Shown here: one piece after another, positions 7,922 through 14,245 of the stretch | Numbering within the stretch: position 1 is the first letter of the stretch | Layout of the letters: each line of letters starts with the position of its first letter | From: Pseudomonadota bacterium | GTDB taxonomy: Bacteria > Pseudomonadota > Gammaproteobacteria > Steroidobacterales > Steroidobacteraceae | Direction of reading: 5' to 3' | Length of the DNA stretch: 14,245 nt | NCBI GenBank assembly: GCA_016705325.1 | Contig: JADIYJ010000025.1 | Span: forward strand, 1 to 14,245 | Translations under genes and position numbers: made by a program | Notes under the pieces: model-generated | Database searches by the model: none | Told to the model about the DNA's origin: nothing | Seen by the model: the letters and a program-made list of their open reading frames with translations, nothing else

Positions 7922-7999
7922 GCGCGTTTCCGCCGGCGAGCGGCAGCCTTCCGTTATAGTTCCCGCATTCTAGCCGACCGAACCCCGTCAGGTTCCGCC
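7922..7999 (+). promoter_or_regulatory. Divergent intergenic region with a -10-like box for the DUF255 gene
   Basis: Only 78 bases separate the two divergent starts. TATAGT at 7955-7960 matches five of six bases of the sigma-70 -10 consensus and would place a transcript start near 7967, leaving a leader of about 33 bases. No good -35 hexamer sits 16-18 bases upstream, so the call is weak. The minus-strand promoter is not visible. Confidence 0.25.
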
Positions 8000-9286
8000 A
8001 TGACTTCGCATAGCCCCACCGGCGCCCGGAATTCCCTGGCGACCGAGACCAGCCCTTACCTGCGCCAGCATGCCTCGAACCCGGTCGACTGGCACCCCTG
8101 GGGACCGGAAGCACTCGATCTCGCGCGCAAGCTCGACAAGCCGATCCTGCTTTCGATCGGCTATTCCGCCTGTCACTGGTGCCACGTCATGGCCCACGAA
8201 TCATTCGAGGATCCCGCGACCGCCGCGCTCATGAACGAGCTGTTCGTGAACATCAAGGTGGATCGCGAGGAACGCCCCGACATCGACCGTATCTACCAGA
8301 CCGCGCACCAGGTGATGAACCAGGCGGGCGGCGGCTGGCCGCTCACGATGTTCCTGGCGCCCGATACGCACCGGCCGTTCTTTTCCGGCACGTATTTCCC
8401 GCCCGAGCAACGTTACGGCATGCCGGGTTTCCGCGCGGTGCTCGAGAAAGTGGGCGATTTCTACAAGACGCGCCGTGGCGACCTCAAGGAGTACGGCGAC
8501 AAGCTGGTCGACGTGCTTGGTCAGTTGCAGCCACCCACCGATTCGACGGGCGCGGGGTTATCGAGCGAACCCCTGCTGACGGCGCGTGCGACGCTGCAGC
8601 GCGAATTCGACGGCAATTTCGGCGGCTTCGGCGAGGCTCCCAAGTTCCCGCATCCCGCCAACCTCGAATTGCTGCTGCGCACCTGGCGCGCGTCGGCCGC
8701 CAGCGAAGAGCCCGACCTGCAGGCGCTCTACATGGCGACGCTCACGCTGACGCGCATGGCCGAAGGCGGTCTCTACGACCAGCTGGGTGGCGGCTTCTGC
8801 CGCTACTCCGTCGACCCGTACTGGATGATCCCGCACTTCGAGAAGATGCTGTACGACAACGCGCAGCTGCTCGGCGTGTACGCGCAGGCTGCCGTCGCTA
8901 CCGGCGAGCCGCTGTTCCGCCGCGTCACCGCCGAAACGGCCGACTGGCTGCTGCGCGACCTGCGCTCACCCGAGGGTGGCTTCTACTCGACACTGGACGC
9001 GGATTCCGAAGGCCATGAAGGCAGGTTCTACGCCTGGACCCCGGCCGAAGTGCGAAACCTGCTCGATGTCGAGCAGTACGAGCCTTTCGTCCAGCGCTTC
9101 GGCCTCGACCGCGACGCGAATTTCGAGGGCCAGTGGCACCTGCACGTTCAAGTCGATCGCCGATATCGCGACCGATCTGCGGCTCGACGAGGCCACCGTC
9201 GAAACCCGCATCGACGAAGCGCAGGCGCCGGCTGCTCGAGGCTAGAAATCACCGCGTCTGGCCGGGTCGCGACGAGAAAATCCTGA
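8000..9286 (+). CDS. DUF255/YyaL-type thioredoxin-domain protein, N-terminal part (gene frameshifted)
   Basis: This is the N-terminal two thirds of a YyaL/spermatogenesis-associated-protein-20-like protein. Such proteins join a thioredoxin-fold DUF255 domain to an alpha/alpha toroid and usually run near 680-700 residues; the whole locus to 10077 would give about 690. It shows TSPYLRQHASNPVDWHPWG (18-36), GYSACHWCHVMAHESFED (54-71) with the redox-type C58-H-W-C61 pair, NIKVDREERPDID (84-96), GGWPLTMFLAPD (111-122), SGTYFPP (129-135) and DQLGGGFCRYSVDPYWMIPH. Authentic sequence in this frame ends near 9146. The next peptide, FKSIADIATDLRLDEATVET, lies in a second frame, so the residues from 9147 to the stop at 9286 are spurious. 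No in vivo function is established for the family. The start follows only a weak CAGG ribosome site. Confidence 0.85.
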   Translation: MTSHSPTGARNSLATETSPYLRQHASNPVDWHPWGPEALDLARKLDKPILLSIGYSACHWCHVMAHESFEDPATAALMNELFVNIKVDREERPDIDRIYQTAHQVMNQAGGGWPLTMFLAPDTHRPFFSGTYFPPEQRYGMPGFRAVLEKVGDFYKTRRGDLKEYGDKLVDVLGQLQPPTDSTGAGLSSEPLLTARATLQREFDGNFGGFGEAPKFPHPANLELLLRTWRASAASEEPDLQALYMATLTLTRMAEGGLYDQLGGGFCRYSVDPYWMIPHFEKMLYDNAQLLGVYAQAAVATGEPLFRRVTAETADWLLRDLRSPEGGFYSTLDADSEGHEGRFYAWTPAEVRNLLDVEQYEPFVQRFGLDRDANFEGQWHLHVQVDRRYRDRSAARRGHRRNPHRRSAGAGCSRLEITASGRVATRKS

Positions 9287-10077
9287 CGTCCTGGAACGGC
9301 ATGACGATCGGCGGACTGGCGCGCGCCAGCCGCGCGCTCGAACGTGACGACCTGGCAGGGGCCGCAGTGCAGGCCATGCATTTCCTGCGGGCACGCTGCT
9401 GGAAAGATGGACGACTGCTGGCCGTGCACACGGACGGTGAATCCCGTTTCCCCGCCTACCTGGACGACTACGCGATGCTGGCGTGGGGCTTGCTGGAACT
9501 GCTGGAAGCACGGTGGGATGCCGACGCCCTGGCCTGGGCCGTCGAACTCGTCGACGCGATGCTCGAGCATTTCACCGATCAACAGGCCGGTGGCTTCTAT
9601 TTCACGGCCGATGACCACGAGTCGTTGATCCTGCGGCCAAAGACCTTCTCGGACGACGCCACGCCTGCCGGCAACGGCGTCGCGGCCCGGGTGCTGATCA
9701 GGCTGGGTTACCTGCTCGGTGAAACGCGCTATATCGACGCTGCGGAGGCCACGTTACGTGCGGCGCATGCGGCAATCGAGCGGTATCCGCACGGACACGG
9801 GACGCTGCTAATGGCGCTCGAGGAATTCACGTCGCCGCCGTGGATCCTGGTGCTGCGCGGCGAGAGTGATGAACTCGACGTGTGGCGCAGCGAAGTCGAC
9901 AAGCTTTACGATCCGCATCGCATGATCGTCGCCGTGCCGTCCGACGCGAAGAAGCTGCCGGCGGCACTGGCCAGCAAGCGAGCCTTGGGCGGCGCGGTGG
10001 CATACGTGTGCCGCGGCATGACGTGTTCGCCGCCGGTACCGACGCTTGGTGAGCTCGTGCGGTCAATCACCAAGTGA
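9220..10077 (+). CDS. DUF255/YyaL-type protein, C-terminal part (gene frameshifted)
   Basis: This frame carries the rest of the same protein, beginning at RRRRLLEARNHRVWPGRDEK and running to the stop at 10077. The order of motifs fits the family's six-hairpin, N-acylglucosamine-2-epimerase-like toroid: EKILTSWNGMTIGGLARAS, AYLDDYAMLAWGLLELLEA, GGFYFTADDHESLILRPK followed by TPAGNGVAA, and the closing AYVCRGMTCSPPV. There is no credible start of its own; ATG codons such as 9301 have no ribosome site and lie inside the fold. Two frame changes (near 9147 and near 9220) separate it from the N-terminal part. Each fits loss of a dinucleotide (GT from GTGT, CG from CGCG) or gain of one base. Unless this is a read error, the toroid would not be made. 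Confidence 0.8.
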   Translation, partial: RRRRLLEARNHRVWPGRDEKILTSWNGMTIGGLARASRALERDDLAGAAVQAMHFLRARCWKDGRLLAVHTDGESRFPAYLDDYAMLAWGLLELLEARWDADALAWAVELVDAMLEHFTDQQAGGFYFTADDHESLILRPKTFSDDATPAGNGVAARVLIRLGYLLGETRYIDAAEATLRAAHAAIERYPHGHGTLLMALEEFTSPPWILVLRGESDELDVWRSEVDKLYDPHRMIVAVPSDAKKLPAALASKRALGGAVAYVCRGMTCSPPVPTLGELVRSITK

Positions 10078-10151
10078 CTGGCGTGTTCAACATGCCAGAG
10101 TTTGTTGCAGTTCGATGGCAGCAACGACTTCGAATCTTTCCAGTGGAGAAA

Positions 10152-10210
10152 ACCGCGGGACCAGGCCAGGGCCCAACCGAAGCTGAGTGATCCTGGCCTG
10201 GCCCTGCGGT
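10152..10210 (-). terminator. Long hairpin terminator of the DUF3300-DUF2950 operon
   Basis: Arms 10152-10170 and 10192-10210 pair over 19 positions with one A-C mismatch (10160/10202) and one G-T wobble (10157/10205) around a 21-base loop. The inner ten pairs are perfect (CCAGGCCAGG with CCTGGCCTGG). On the minus strand the stem is followed by TTTTC (10152-10148), and it begins 11 bases after the DUF2950 stop, so it fits a rho-independent terminator for that operon. On the plus strand it lies 75 bases beyond the DUF255 stop without a T-run, so it may act there only as a processing or weak stop. Confidence 0.75.
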
Positions 10211-10220
10211 GGGTGGTTCG

Positions 10221-11165
10221 TCAGGTGCCGGACGCCTCAGTCACGGCCACCCATGAGTTATCGGGATCGAAGGATGTCATCGCGGCAGCCGTGGCCGCCG
10301 TGTCTTCGCCGAGGTCTTTCTGGAAGACGACGCCGTCCTGGTTGACGATGAAAGTCATTACGCCGCTGACCTGGTAATCGGCGGCCATGCCACGAGTGCG
10401 AAGCCGTCCGTCAGCAGACCATTCCTGGAAGTACTCGCGCGCGCCGCCGTTGGCGTTCTCGCCCTGCCGATACAACATGCGGTAGTAGTACCCGTGATAC
10501 GGCGGGCGGGTGGCGCTGCTGCGATAGCCCTCTGCTGCCGCTGCAGCGACGAACGGTCCCGCCGGGCTCGCCGGCTCGTCCTGCGCGGTCGGCCAGTACA
10601 GGCCATTGTGCTGTCCCTGGTCGCTGATCAGCTTCAGCGCATAGATGCCCGATGCGTCGCCATCGTGCCCTTCCGCAGCGTAGTCGATCTGCGCCGCAAC
10701 ATAACCACGGCTGACAGCGATTGCGCCAAGTTCATTGGCGCCGACACGCCGATAGACCAACTCATCGGCACCCTGGCTGCCGTCGAGATGCCAGCGTCCG
10801 TCCTTCTTGACGACAGGAATCGGGAACGGCCACTCCTGTGCGCCGATAACCAGCGTAAAGGCGTCTGAGCCATCGGCGACCAGACTGTGCTTCTCGTCGA
10901 ATGCGGCGAGAAGCGCTGCCCGGTCGCTCTGGTCCTGCACGCCGTCGCCAGACGACAGCAGCTCCTCGCTGCCGGGCCCGAACAGTTGCTGCAGTGCGAC
11001 GGTGTCGTCCTTCCCGAGCGCCTGGGCGAGAGCCGACACGGCGGCCTCGGCAGAGTCGAACGATGCATGGTCGTCCTTGCGAGCACACCCCGAGACGAGC
11101 AGCGCAACGACTGCAAGCAGCGCCACGCCGGCCTTGGGTGCGATTCCAATATTCATTCGGATCAT
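10221..11165 (-). CDS. DUF2950 family lipoprotein
   Basis: The 314-residue product has a lipoprotein signal with lipobox LVSGC (Cys27); the next residue is alanine, not aspartate, so sorting to the outer membrane is expected. The rest matches DUF2950: SAEAAVSALAQALGKDD near the N-terminus, LFGPGSEELLSSGD, FDEKHSLVADG, WPFPIPVVKKDGRWHLD, a tyrosine-rich HGYYYRMLYRQGENANGG, and YQVSGVMTFIVNQDGVVFQKD close to the C-terminus. The function of the family is unknown. The ATG at 11165 has GGGAG seven bases upstream; a second ATG three codons in is possible. It starts 11 bases after the DUF3300 stop, so the two genes share one message that ends at the hairpin just downstream. DUF3300 and DUF2950 are often neighbours in Proteobacteria, as I recall, which hints at a joint envelope role. 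Confidence 0.9.
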   Translation of the reverse strand: MIRMNIGIAPKAGVALLAVVALLVSGCARKDDHASFDSAEAAVSALAQALGKDDTVALQQLFGPGSEELLSSGDGVQDQSDRAALLAAFDEKHSLVADGSDAFTLVIGAQEWPFPIPVVKKDGRWHLDGSQGADELVYRRVGANELGAIAVSRGYVAAQIDYAAEGHDGDASGIYALKLISDQGQHNGLYWPTAQDEPASPAGPFVAAAAAEGYRSSATRPPYHGYYYRMLYRQGENANGGAREYFQEWSADGRLRTRGMAADYQVSGVMTFIVNQDGVVFQKDLGEDTAATAAAMTSFDPDNSWVAVTEASGT

Positions 11166-11176
11166 TGACCTGCTCC

Positions 11177-12814
11177 CTACCGCTTCGCCGGTTTGCTGGG
11201 TTTCTTGGCTTTCGCGGGCACACCACTCGGCATGCTCTGCTTGCCGCGCTGGCTTGCGGCCTTGTCGGCCGCGCCACGGTCAGCGCCGGAGACGGCAGTG
11301 GGCCGCGCACGCTCGGGCGCAGCGGCAGGCTTGCCCGACGAAGCCGTTGCAGGTTTGGAGTAGCCGCGATCGGTGGCTCCGGTCGGTTTCGCTTTTACGG
11401 CCGGCACCGCCGCAGGACGCGGAGCGCTGGCAGCGGCTGACTTCGCAGCCGGCTTCTTGTCCTGTGCCGCACTCGACACCCGGCTCGACGCAGTCCCCGC
11501 GCTCGGCGTGCCACCGGCATACGAGCCCTGCACCTTCGGCTGGTCGCGGCTTGCCGCAGCCGACGCTGCGGGCTTCGCGCCGGCGACTTTGCCCGGCGCA
11601 TCCTTCGACGCGCCCGCGTAACCACTCTGGCCTTTCCAGTCAGCCTGGGTCGGCGCCGGCCGCTGCGGACCCTGCTTGGCCTGCGCGTTCAGCGAATTCA
11701 GTTCCGGGCGATTCGGCTTCGCAGCCGTGATCGGGCTCTTGGCCGAGCGGCTATCGCGATTCACGCCGGACCTGGCGTCGTGGCGATTCCAGTAGTCGCT
11801 ATTGTTGTCCTGGTTGACGATGATCGTGTTGTTGTTGAACGAATGCTGGTAGTTCGGCGGGCGGTTGTAGCCGGAATTCGGGTAGTAGCCGTTGCCGTAG
11901 TGCGGCCGATACGGATACGGCGGGTTGTACGGCATCGGCGGCCCGTAATACCGCGGGTTGTAGTAGCCGTTCTTGTAGTAGTCATCGTCGTCATCATCGA
12001 AAACATTGGCGACGAGGATGCCCGCACCGAACGAGAGCAGTCCCGTCGTCACCAGCGTGCCGGTGCTGTGCCCCTTGTCCTCCTGCGCTACCGGTGTCGG
12101 CGCGGGCACTGTGGCCGGCGCCGGGGCGTAGACGGCGACTGGGTCGTACTGCGGCACATACACAACCTGGGGGCTCGGCGGCGAGACGGTGATCACCTCG
12201 TGGCCGTCCTGCGTCTCGGTCGCGACCTTCAACTGCTCAGAACTCTGCAGGTTGCCCACATCCTTCGCCTGCGCGCGCAGCCTCTGCACCGCATCCATGA
12301 CACCCTGCTGGTCGTTGACGAAAGCCTGCCCGAGTTCGGCGGTCCAATCCATCTGCGAGGCCATCATGTCCACGACTTCCGGGGACTGCAGCAGACCACG
12401 GATCGGCGGTGTGAAGCCCACCTGCTTGGCGGCTTCGTCGAGCGCATTGCCCTGCAGGGCCTGGTTCTGCAGCAGCCAGTTGCCGGCGTCCAGCACTTCC
12501 TGGGGATTCGTCGACGAGACCAGCACCTGGCCGAGCACGACATCCGGGTACAGCGCCACCGGGGCAAGCAGTTCTTCCATCGCTTCGGGGGACCACGTCG
12601 TCGCCGTAGGAGCCAGTATCTGGGCCGCCGCCGCTGCATCAGCAGGGGCTGCAACCGGCGCCGGTTGAGCAGCGCCCGCGGCGACAGGCGGCGGCGCGGC
12701 GGCTGGGGTTTCAGGCTCCTTGCTGCCGCAGCCAGACATGGCCACCAGCATCGCGAACACTGTCGTCACCGTTGTGCCGCGAAGCGCCTTGCTGCCGATC
12801 ATTGCATTGCTCAT
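11177..12814 (-). CDS. DUF3300 family lipoprotein with low-complexity C-terminal half
   Basis: Read from ATG 12814 the product has 545 residues. The signal ends in the lipobox VAMSGC (Cys29, followed by glycine), so an outer-membrane lipoprotein is likely. A proline/alanine linker (35-65) leads to the DUF3300 core: MEELLAPVALYPDVVLGQVL (79-98), NPQEVLDAGNWL, DWTAELGQAFVNDQQGVMDA and VVYVPQYDPVAVY (217-229). A hydrophobic stretch (251-272) could be a membrane segment. It is followed by six aspartates, a tyrosine/asparagine/proline-rich stretch (279-322), NNNTIIVNQDNN (327-338), then an alanine/lysine/proline/serine tail to the end. Function is unknown. A GTG at 12826 is in frame but abuts the AAGGGA ribosome site; 12814 has that site about 11 bases upstream, and ATG 12802 is another option. 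It is first in the DUF3300-DUF2950 operon. Confidence 0.88.
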   Translation of the reverse strand: MSNAMIGSKALRGTTVTTVFAMLVAMSGCGSKEPETPAAAPPPVAAGAAQPAPVAAPADAAAAAQILAPTATTWSPEAMEELLAPVALYPDVVLGQVLVSSTNPQEVLDAGNWLLQNQALQGNALDEAAKQVGFTPPIRGLLQSPEVVDMMASQMDWTAELGQAFVNDQQGVMDAVQRLRAQAKDVGNLQSSEQLKVATETQDGHEVITVSPPSPQVVYVPQYDPVAVYAPAPATVPAPTPVAQEDKGHSTGTLVTTGLLSFGAGILVANVFDDDDDDYYKNGYYNPRYYGPPMPYNPPYPYRPHYGNGYYPNSGYNRPPNYQHSFNNNTIIVNQDNNSDYWNRHDARSGVNRDSRSAKSPITAAKPNRPELNSLNAQAKQGPQRPAPTQADWKGQSGYAGASKDAPGKVAGAKPAASAAASRDQPKVQGSYAGGTPSAGTASSRVSSAAQDKKPAAKSAAASAPRPAAVPAVKAKPTGATDRGYSKPATASSGKPAAAPERARPTAVSGADRGAADKAASQRGKQSMPSGVPAKAKKPSKPAKR

Positions 12815-12930
12815 GAACTCGTCCACTCCCTTGTTGCTCCGCTGCCTTGCCGCAGAAGCGCTTAAGTCACAGCACGGCGGATACTATTGCTCGCGAAATG
12901 CACGCGCTTGATACGCGACGACAGCCACTT

Positions 12931-12950
12931 GGCAACTGGCGACAGTTGCC
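12931..12950. repeat. Perfect 8-bp inverted repeat with GCGA loop
   Basis: GGCAACTG (12931-12938) and CAGTTGCC (12943-12950) are exact reverse complements around GCGA. As RNA this is an eight-pair stem capped by a GNRA-type tetraloop, a very stable form. No T-run follows on either strand, so it is unlikely to be a standard terminator. It lies about 115 bases upstream of the DUF3300 start and 125 upstream of the LysR start, so a protein-binding operator is the other reading. Confidence 0.5.
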
Positions 12951-12998
12951 GCGCGCGCCGTGGGTCAGATCGGCGTCGCGTAGCGTGCGAGGCTGTAT

Positions 12999-13045
12999 AC
13001 GATTTCGGTCGTCCTAGGGAATCACGAAAATCGTTTCGGTGTGAT
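12999..13045 (+). promoter_or_regulatory. Candidate LysR-type operator repeats upstream of the regulator
   Basis: TTTCGGT occurs at 13003-13009 and again at 13034-13040, 31 bases apart, close to three helical turns. ATCAC (13021-13025) and GTGAT (13041-13045) form an exact inverted pair around 15 bases, and ACGATTTCG at 12999 is nearly the reverse complement of CGAAAATCGT at 13025. LysR-type regulators commonly bind dyads just upstream of their own genes. The repeats are short and could be chance. Confidence 0.3.
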
Positions 13046-13074
13046 ACGCCGCTTTATCGGAAGAGGTGACTGGA

Positions 13075-13993
13075 ATGGACGTCAGTGACTTGCTCGACAT
13101 CAAGGCGATCTGCGATGCGGGCAGCTATCGCAAGGCGGCAGAAACGCTGGGGGTGACGCAACCGACCCTGAGCAACCGGATCGCCTACCCGAGGGCAAGC
13201 TCGGCGCCCGGCTCTTCGATCGCGAGCACGGGCGATCACGCCCGACCGAACTCGCCACATTGATCGCGAATCGTGCCGGGATCATTGGCCGCGACGCGGC
13301 ACTGCTGTCAAAGGACATAGAACGACTCGCGGCCGGTCAGGCGGAGTCGTCCGGATCAGGATGGGTCCTGCGCCAGGCCGCGCCTTGCTTGAATCCATCG
13401 TCGAGCGGGGTCGCCACCCAACTGCCGCAGGTGGCGATGGAGATCGTATACGGCAGAACTCCGTGCCCTGGCGGACCAGCTGCAGTCGCGCGACCCTGGA
13501 CATCGCCATCTGCCATCCGATCGAAAGCCTGGCGGCGAACCTGACCTGTGAACTGCAGCTCGAGGCCGAGAACTTCATCGTTGCTCACCCTGGCCGCAAT
13601 CTTCCTGAACGCGCCGACCAGCATCGGTGAAATTCTGCGCAACCACCCCATGGCCGTCCCATTCCTCGAGCAACGCTATGTCGACATGACGAAGCAGTTC
13701 TACCAGGTCGACATCCATCAACTGCCCGGTCGCGTGATGTGCTCTGATTTCGAATCCCTGGTGCGGCTGGTGGCCATCAGCCCGCGCTATTTCACGGCGG
13801 GCCCCTTCTTCGCATTTGCTCCGGAAATCGAGGCGGGGCGACTCAGGGTGTTCGACACGCACTTGCCCTTCAGCCATCTGGTCGCGTTACACACCAACGC
13901 GGACGCGTTTCCGATCCCTGCCGTCGCCAAAGTGCTCGACATCATCCGTGAGGCCTTCGGCACGGTCTTCGCGCGGGACCCTGCAGGAGCTGA
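13075..13993 (+). pseudogene. LysR-family transcriptional regulator, frameshifted as read
   Basis: The ATG at 13075 has AGAGG eight bases upstream. The first 38 residues form the winged-helix DNA-binding start (LLDIKAICDAGSYRKAAETL, then GVTQPTLSNRIAY). After that the protein can be followed only by changing frame: LGARLFDREHGRSRPTELAT, RMGPAPGRALLESIVER, VATQLPQVAMEIVYG, LRALADQLQSRD, LDIAICHPIESLAANLTCEL, then a long stretch from 13608 (EILRNHPMAVPFLEQRYVDM, FESLVRLVAISPRYFTAGPF, and so on). These give a substrate-binding domain, and the restored protein is about 300 residues, normal for the family. Changes sit near 13189, 13343, 13407-13410, 13455, 13494-13496 and 13604; each is one base, mostly in a homopolymer. 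A seventh near 13975 may be needed to reach the TGA at 13991. It is divergent from DUF3300 and may control it. Confidence 0.75.
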
Positions 13994-14033
13994 GGTTACG
14001 CCCGGCTGCCGGGGCAAGCTGTATCCGAACGCG

Positions 14034-14245
14034 TCAGTGCTGGCCGAAGGCCACCACCTCGGCTTTGTCGCCCTTGTTGCCTTTCGTTTCGTACCAGAAC
14101 TCAATGGTGCGAATGCTGCGCTTGCCGCCGTGGAGGTCGATCACTCGCGTCTCGGCGCCGGCAGCAAGGTTTTCCTTGACGTCGAGCTTTTCCGGCGCGC
14201 CATCGTCGTAGGTCACGACGACCTGGCGCATGGTGAGCGATGCGT
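14034..14245 (-). CDS. Conserved hypothetical protein, 5' end beyond the window
   Basis: The last 65 residues or more of a minus-strand gene are visible, ending at the TGA at 14036-14034. The frame stays open to the right edge, so the ATG at 14231 is probably internal and the true start lies outside. The peptide has RQVVVTYDDGAPEKLDVKEN, TRVIDLHGGKRSIRTIEFWY, ETKGNKGDKAEVVAFGQH. Short, presumably exported proteobacterial proteins with a DLxGGxRxIxxIxFWYxTKG core look like this, as I recall, and appear beta-rich; I cannot name the domain and no function is claimed. It converges on the LysR-type gene, which fixes the end of that gene between about 13991 and 14033. Confidence 0.7.
   Translation of the reverse strand, partial: ASLTMRQVVVTYDDGAPEKLDVKENLAAGAETRVIDLHGGKRSIRTIEFWYETKGNKGDKAEVVAFGQH

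Larger units (their letters stand above)
12815..13074. other. Divergent intergenic region between DUF3300 and the LysR-type regulator
   Basis: This 260-base spacer should hold both promoters and the regulator's sites. It contains a perfect short hairpin (12931-12950) and a cluster of repeats at 12999-13045, listed separately. No confident -35/-10 pair was found; TAGTAT on the minus strand near 12890 is only a four-of-six match. No small reading frame here has a credible ribosome site. Confidence 0.5.

Noticed and set aside
11300..11700. DUF3300 tail codons as a tandem DNA repeat or mobile element
   Set aside because: The protein is low in complexity, but I see no regular DNA repeat unit or terminal inverted repeats.
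11780..12865. 361-residue plus-strand frame opposite DUF3300
   Set aside because: Valine/arginine runs mirror the tyrosine/aspartate codons of the real minus-strand gene.
13608..14245. Plus-strand frame open from 13608 to the right edge, suggesting a longer LysR protein or a fusion
   Set aside because: Beyond about 13990 it lies antisense to the clear minus-strand hypothetical gene, and the restored LysR protein already has its normal length of about 300 residues there.

Overview
The window looks like chromosomal DNA of a GC-rich, aerobic gammaproteobacterium, most likely near the Xanthomonadales/Nevskiales/Steroidobacter group. This rests on the GC-rich coding style, outer-membrane-type lipoproteins, and an lgt-thyA-SET-folA cluster that I associate with that group from memory. 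It is an inference. I see no tRNA, rRNA, CRISPR array, insertion sequence or phage gene.

Left (1-1932, minus strand): a secreted OmpA-domain protein gene is followed, through an ATGA stop/start overlap, by an unrecognised exported protein that runs off the left edge. Both are broken by several frame changes as read. A 246-base spacer separates them from a plus-strand FAD-dependent oxidase (2179-3855) related to alkyldihydroxyacetonephosphate synthase.

Centre (3878-7921, minus strand): rlmI-like rRNA methyltransferase, lgt, thyA, a SET-domain lysine methyltransferase and folA. The last four are packed with gaps of 5 and 8 bases and one 4-base overlap, so they form one operon. ThyA consumes methylene-tetrahydrofolate and yields dihydrofolate, which FolA reduces; the SET protein lodged between them is the odd member.

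Right-centre (8000-10077, plus strand): a DUF255/YyaL-type thioredoxin-domain protein, split by two frame changes near 9147 and 9220. It converges on a minus-strand pair of predicted outer-membrane lipoproteins, DUF3300 (11177-12814) and DUF2950 (10221-11165). A long hairpin with a T-run on the minus strand (10152-10210) ends that pair. Right end: a divergent LysR-type regulator (13075 to about 13993), broken by at least six one-base frame changes, then the 3' part of a conserved hypothetical gene on the minus strand that enters from the right edge.

The frame changes cluster at the two ends. Most fit one-base or dinucleotide gains or losses, often in short homopolymers, and the reconstructed proteins stay coherent across them. 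Base-call or assembly error at contig ends explains this better than gene decay, but the sequence alone cannot decide. The most interesting biology is the SET methyltransferase with a histone-H1-like basic tail inside the thymidylate/folate operon, and the DUF3300-DUF2950 lipoprotein pair beside a LysR regulator.
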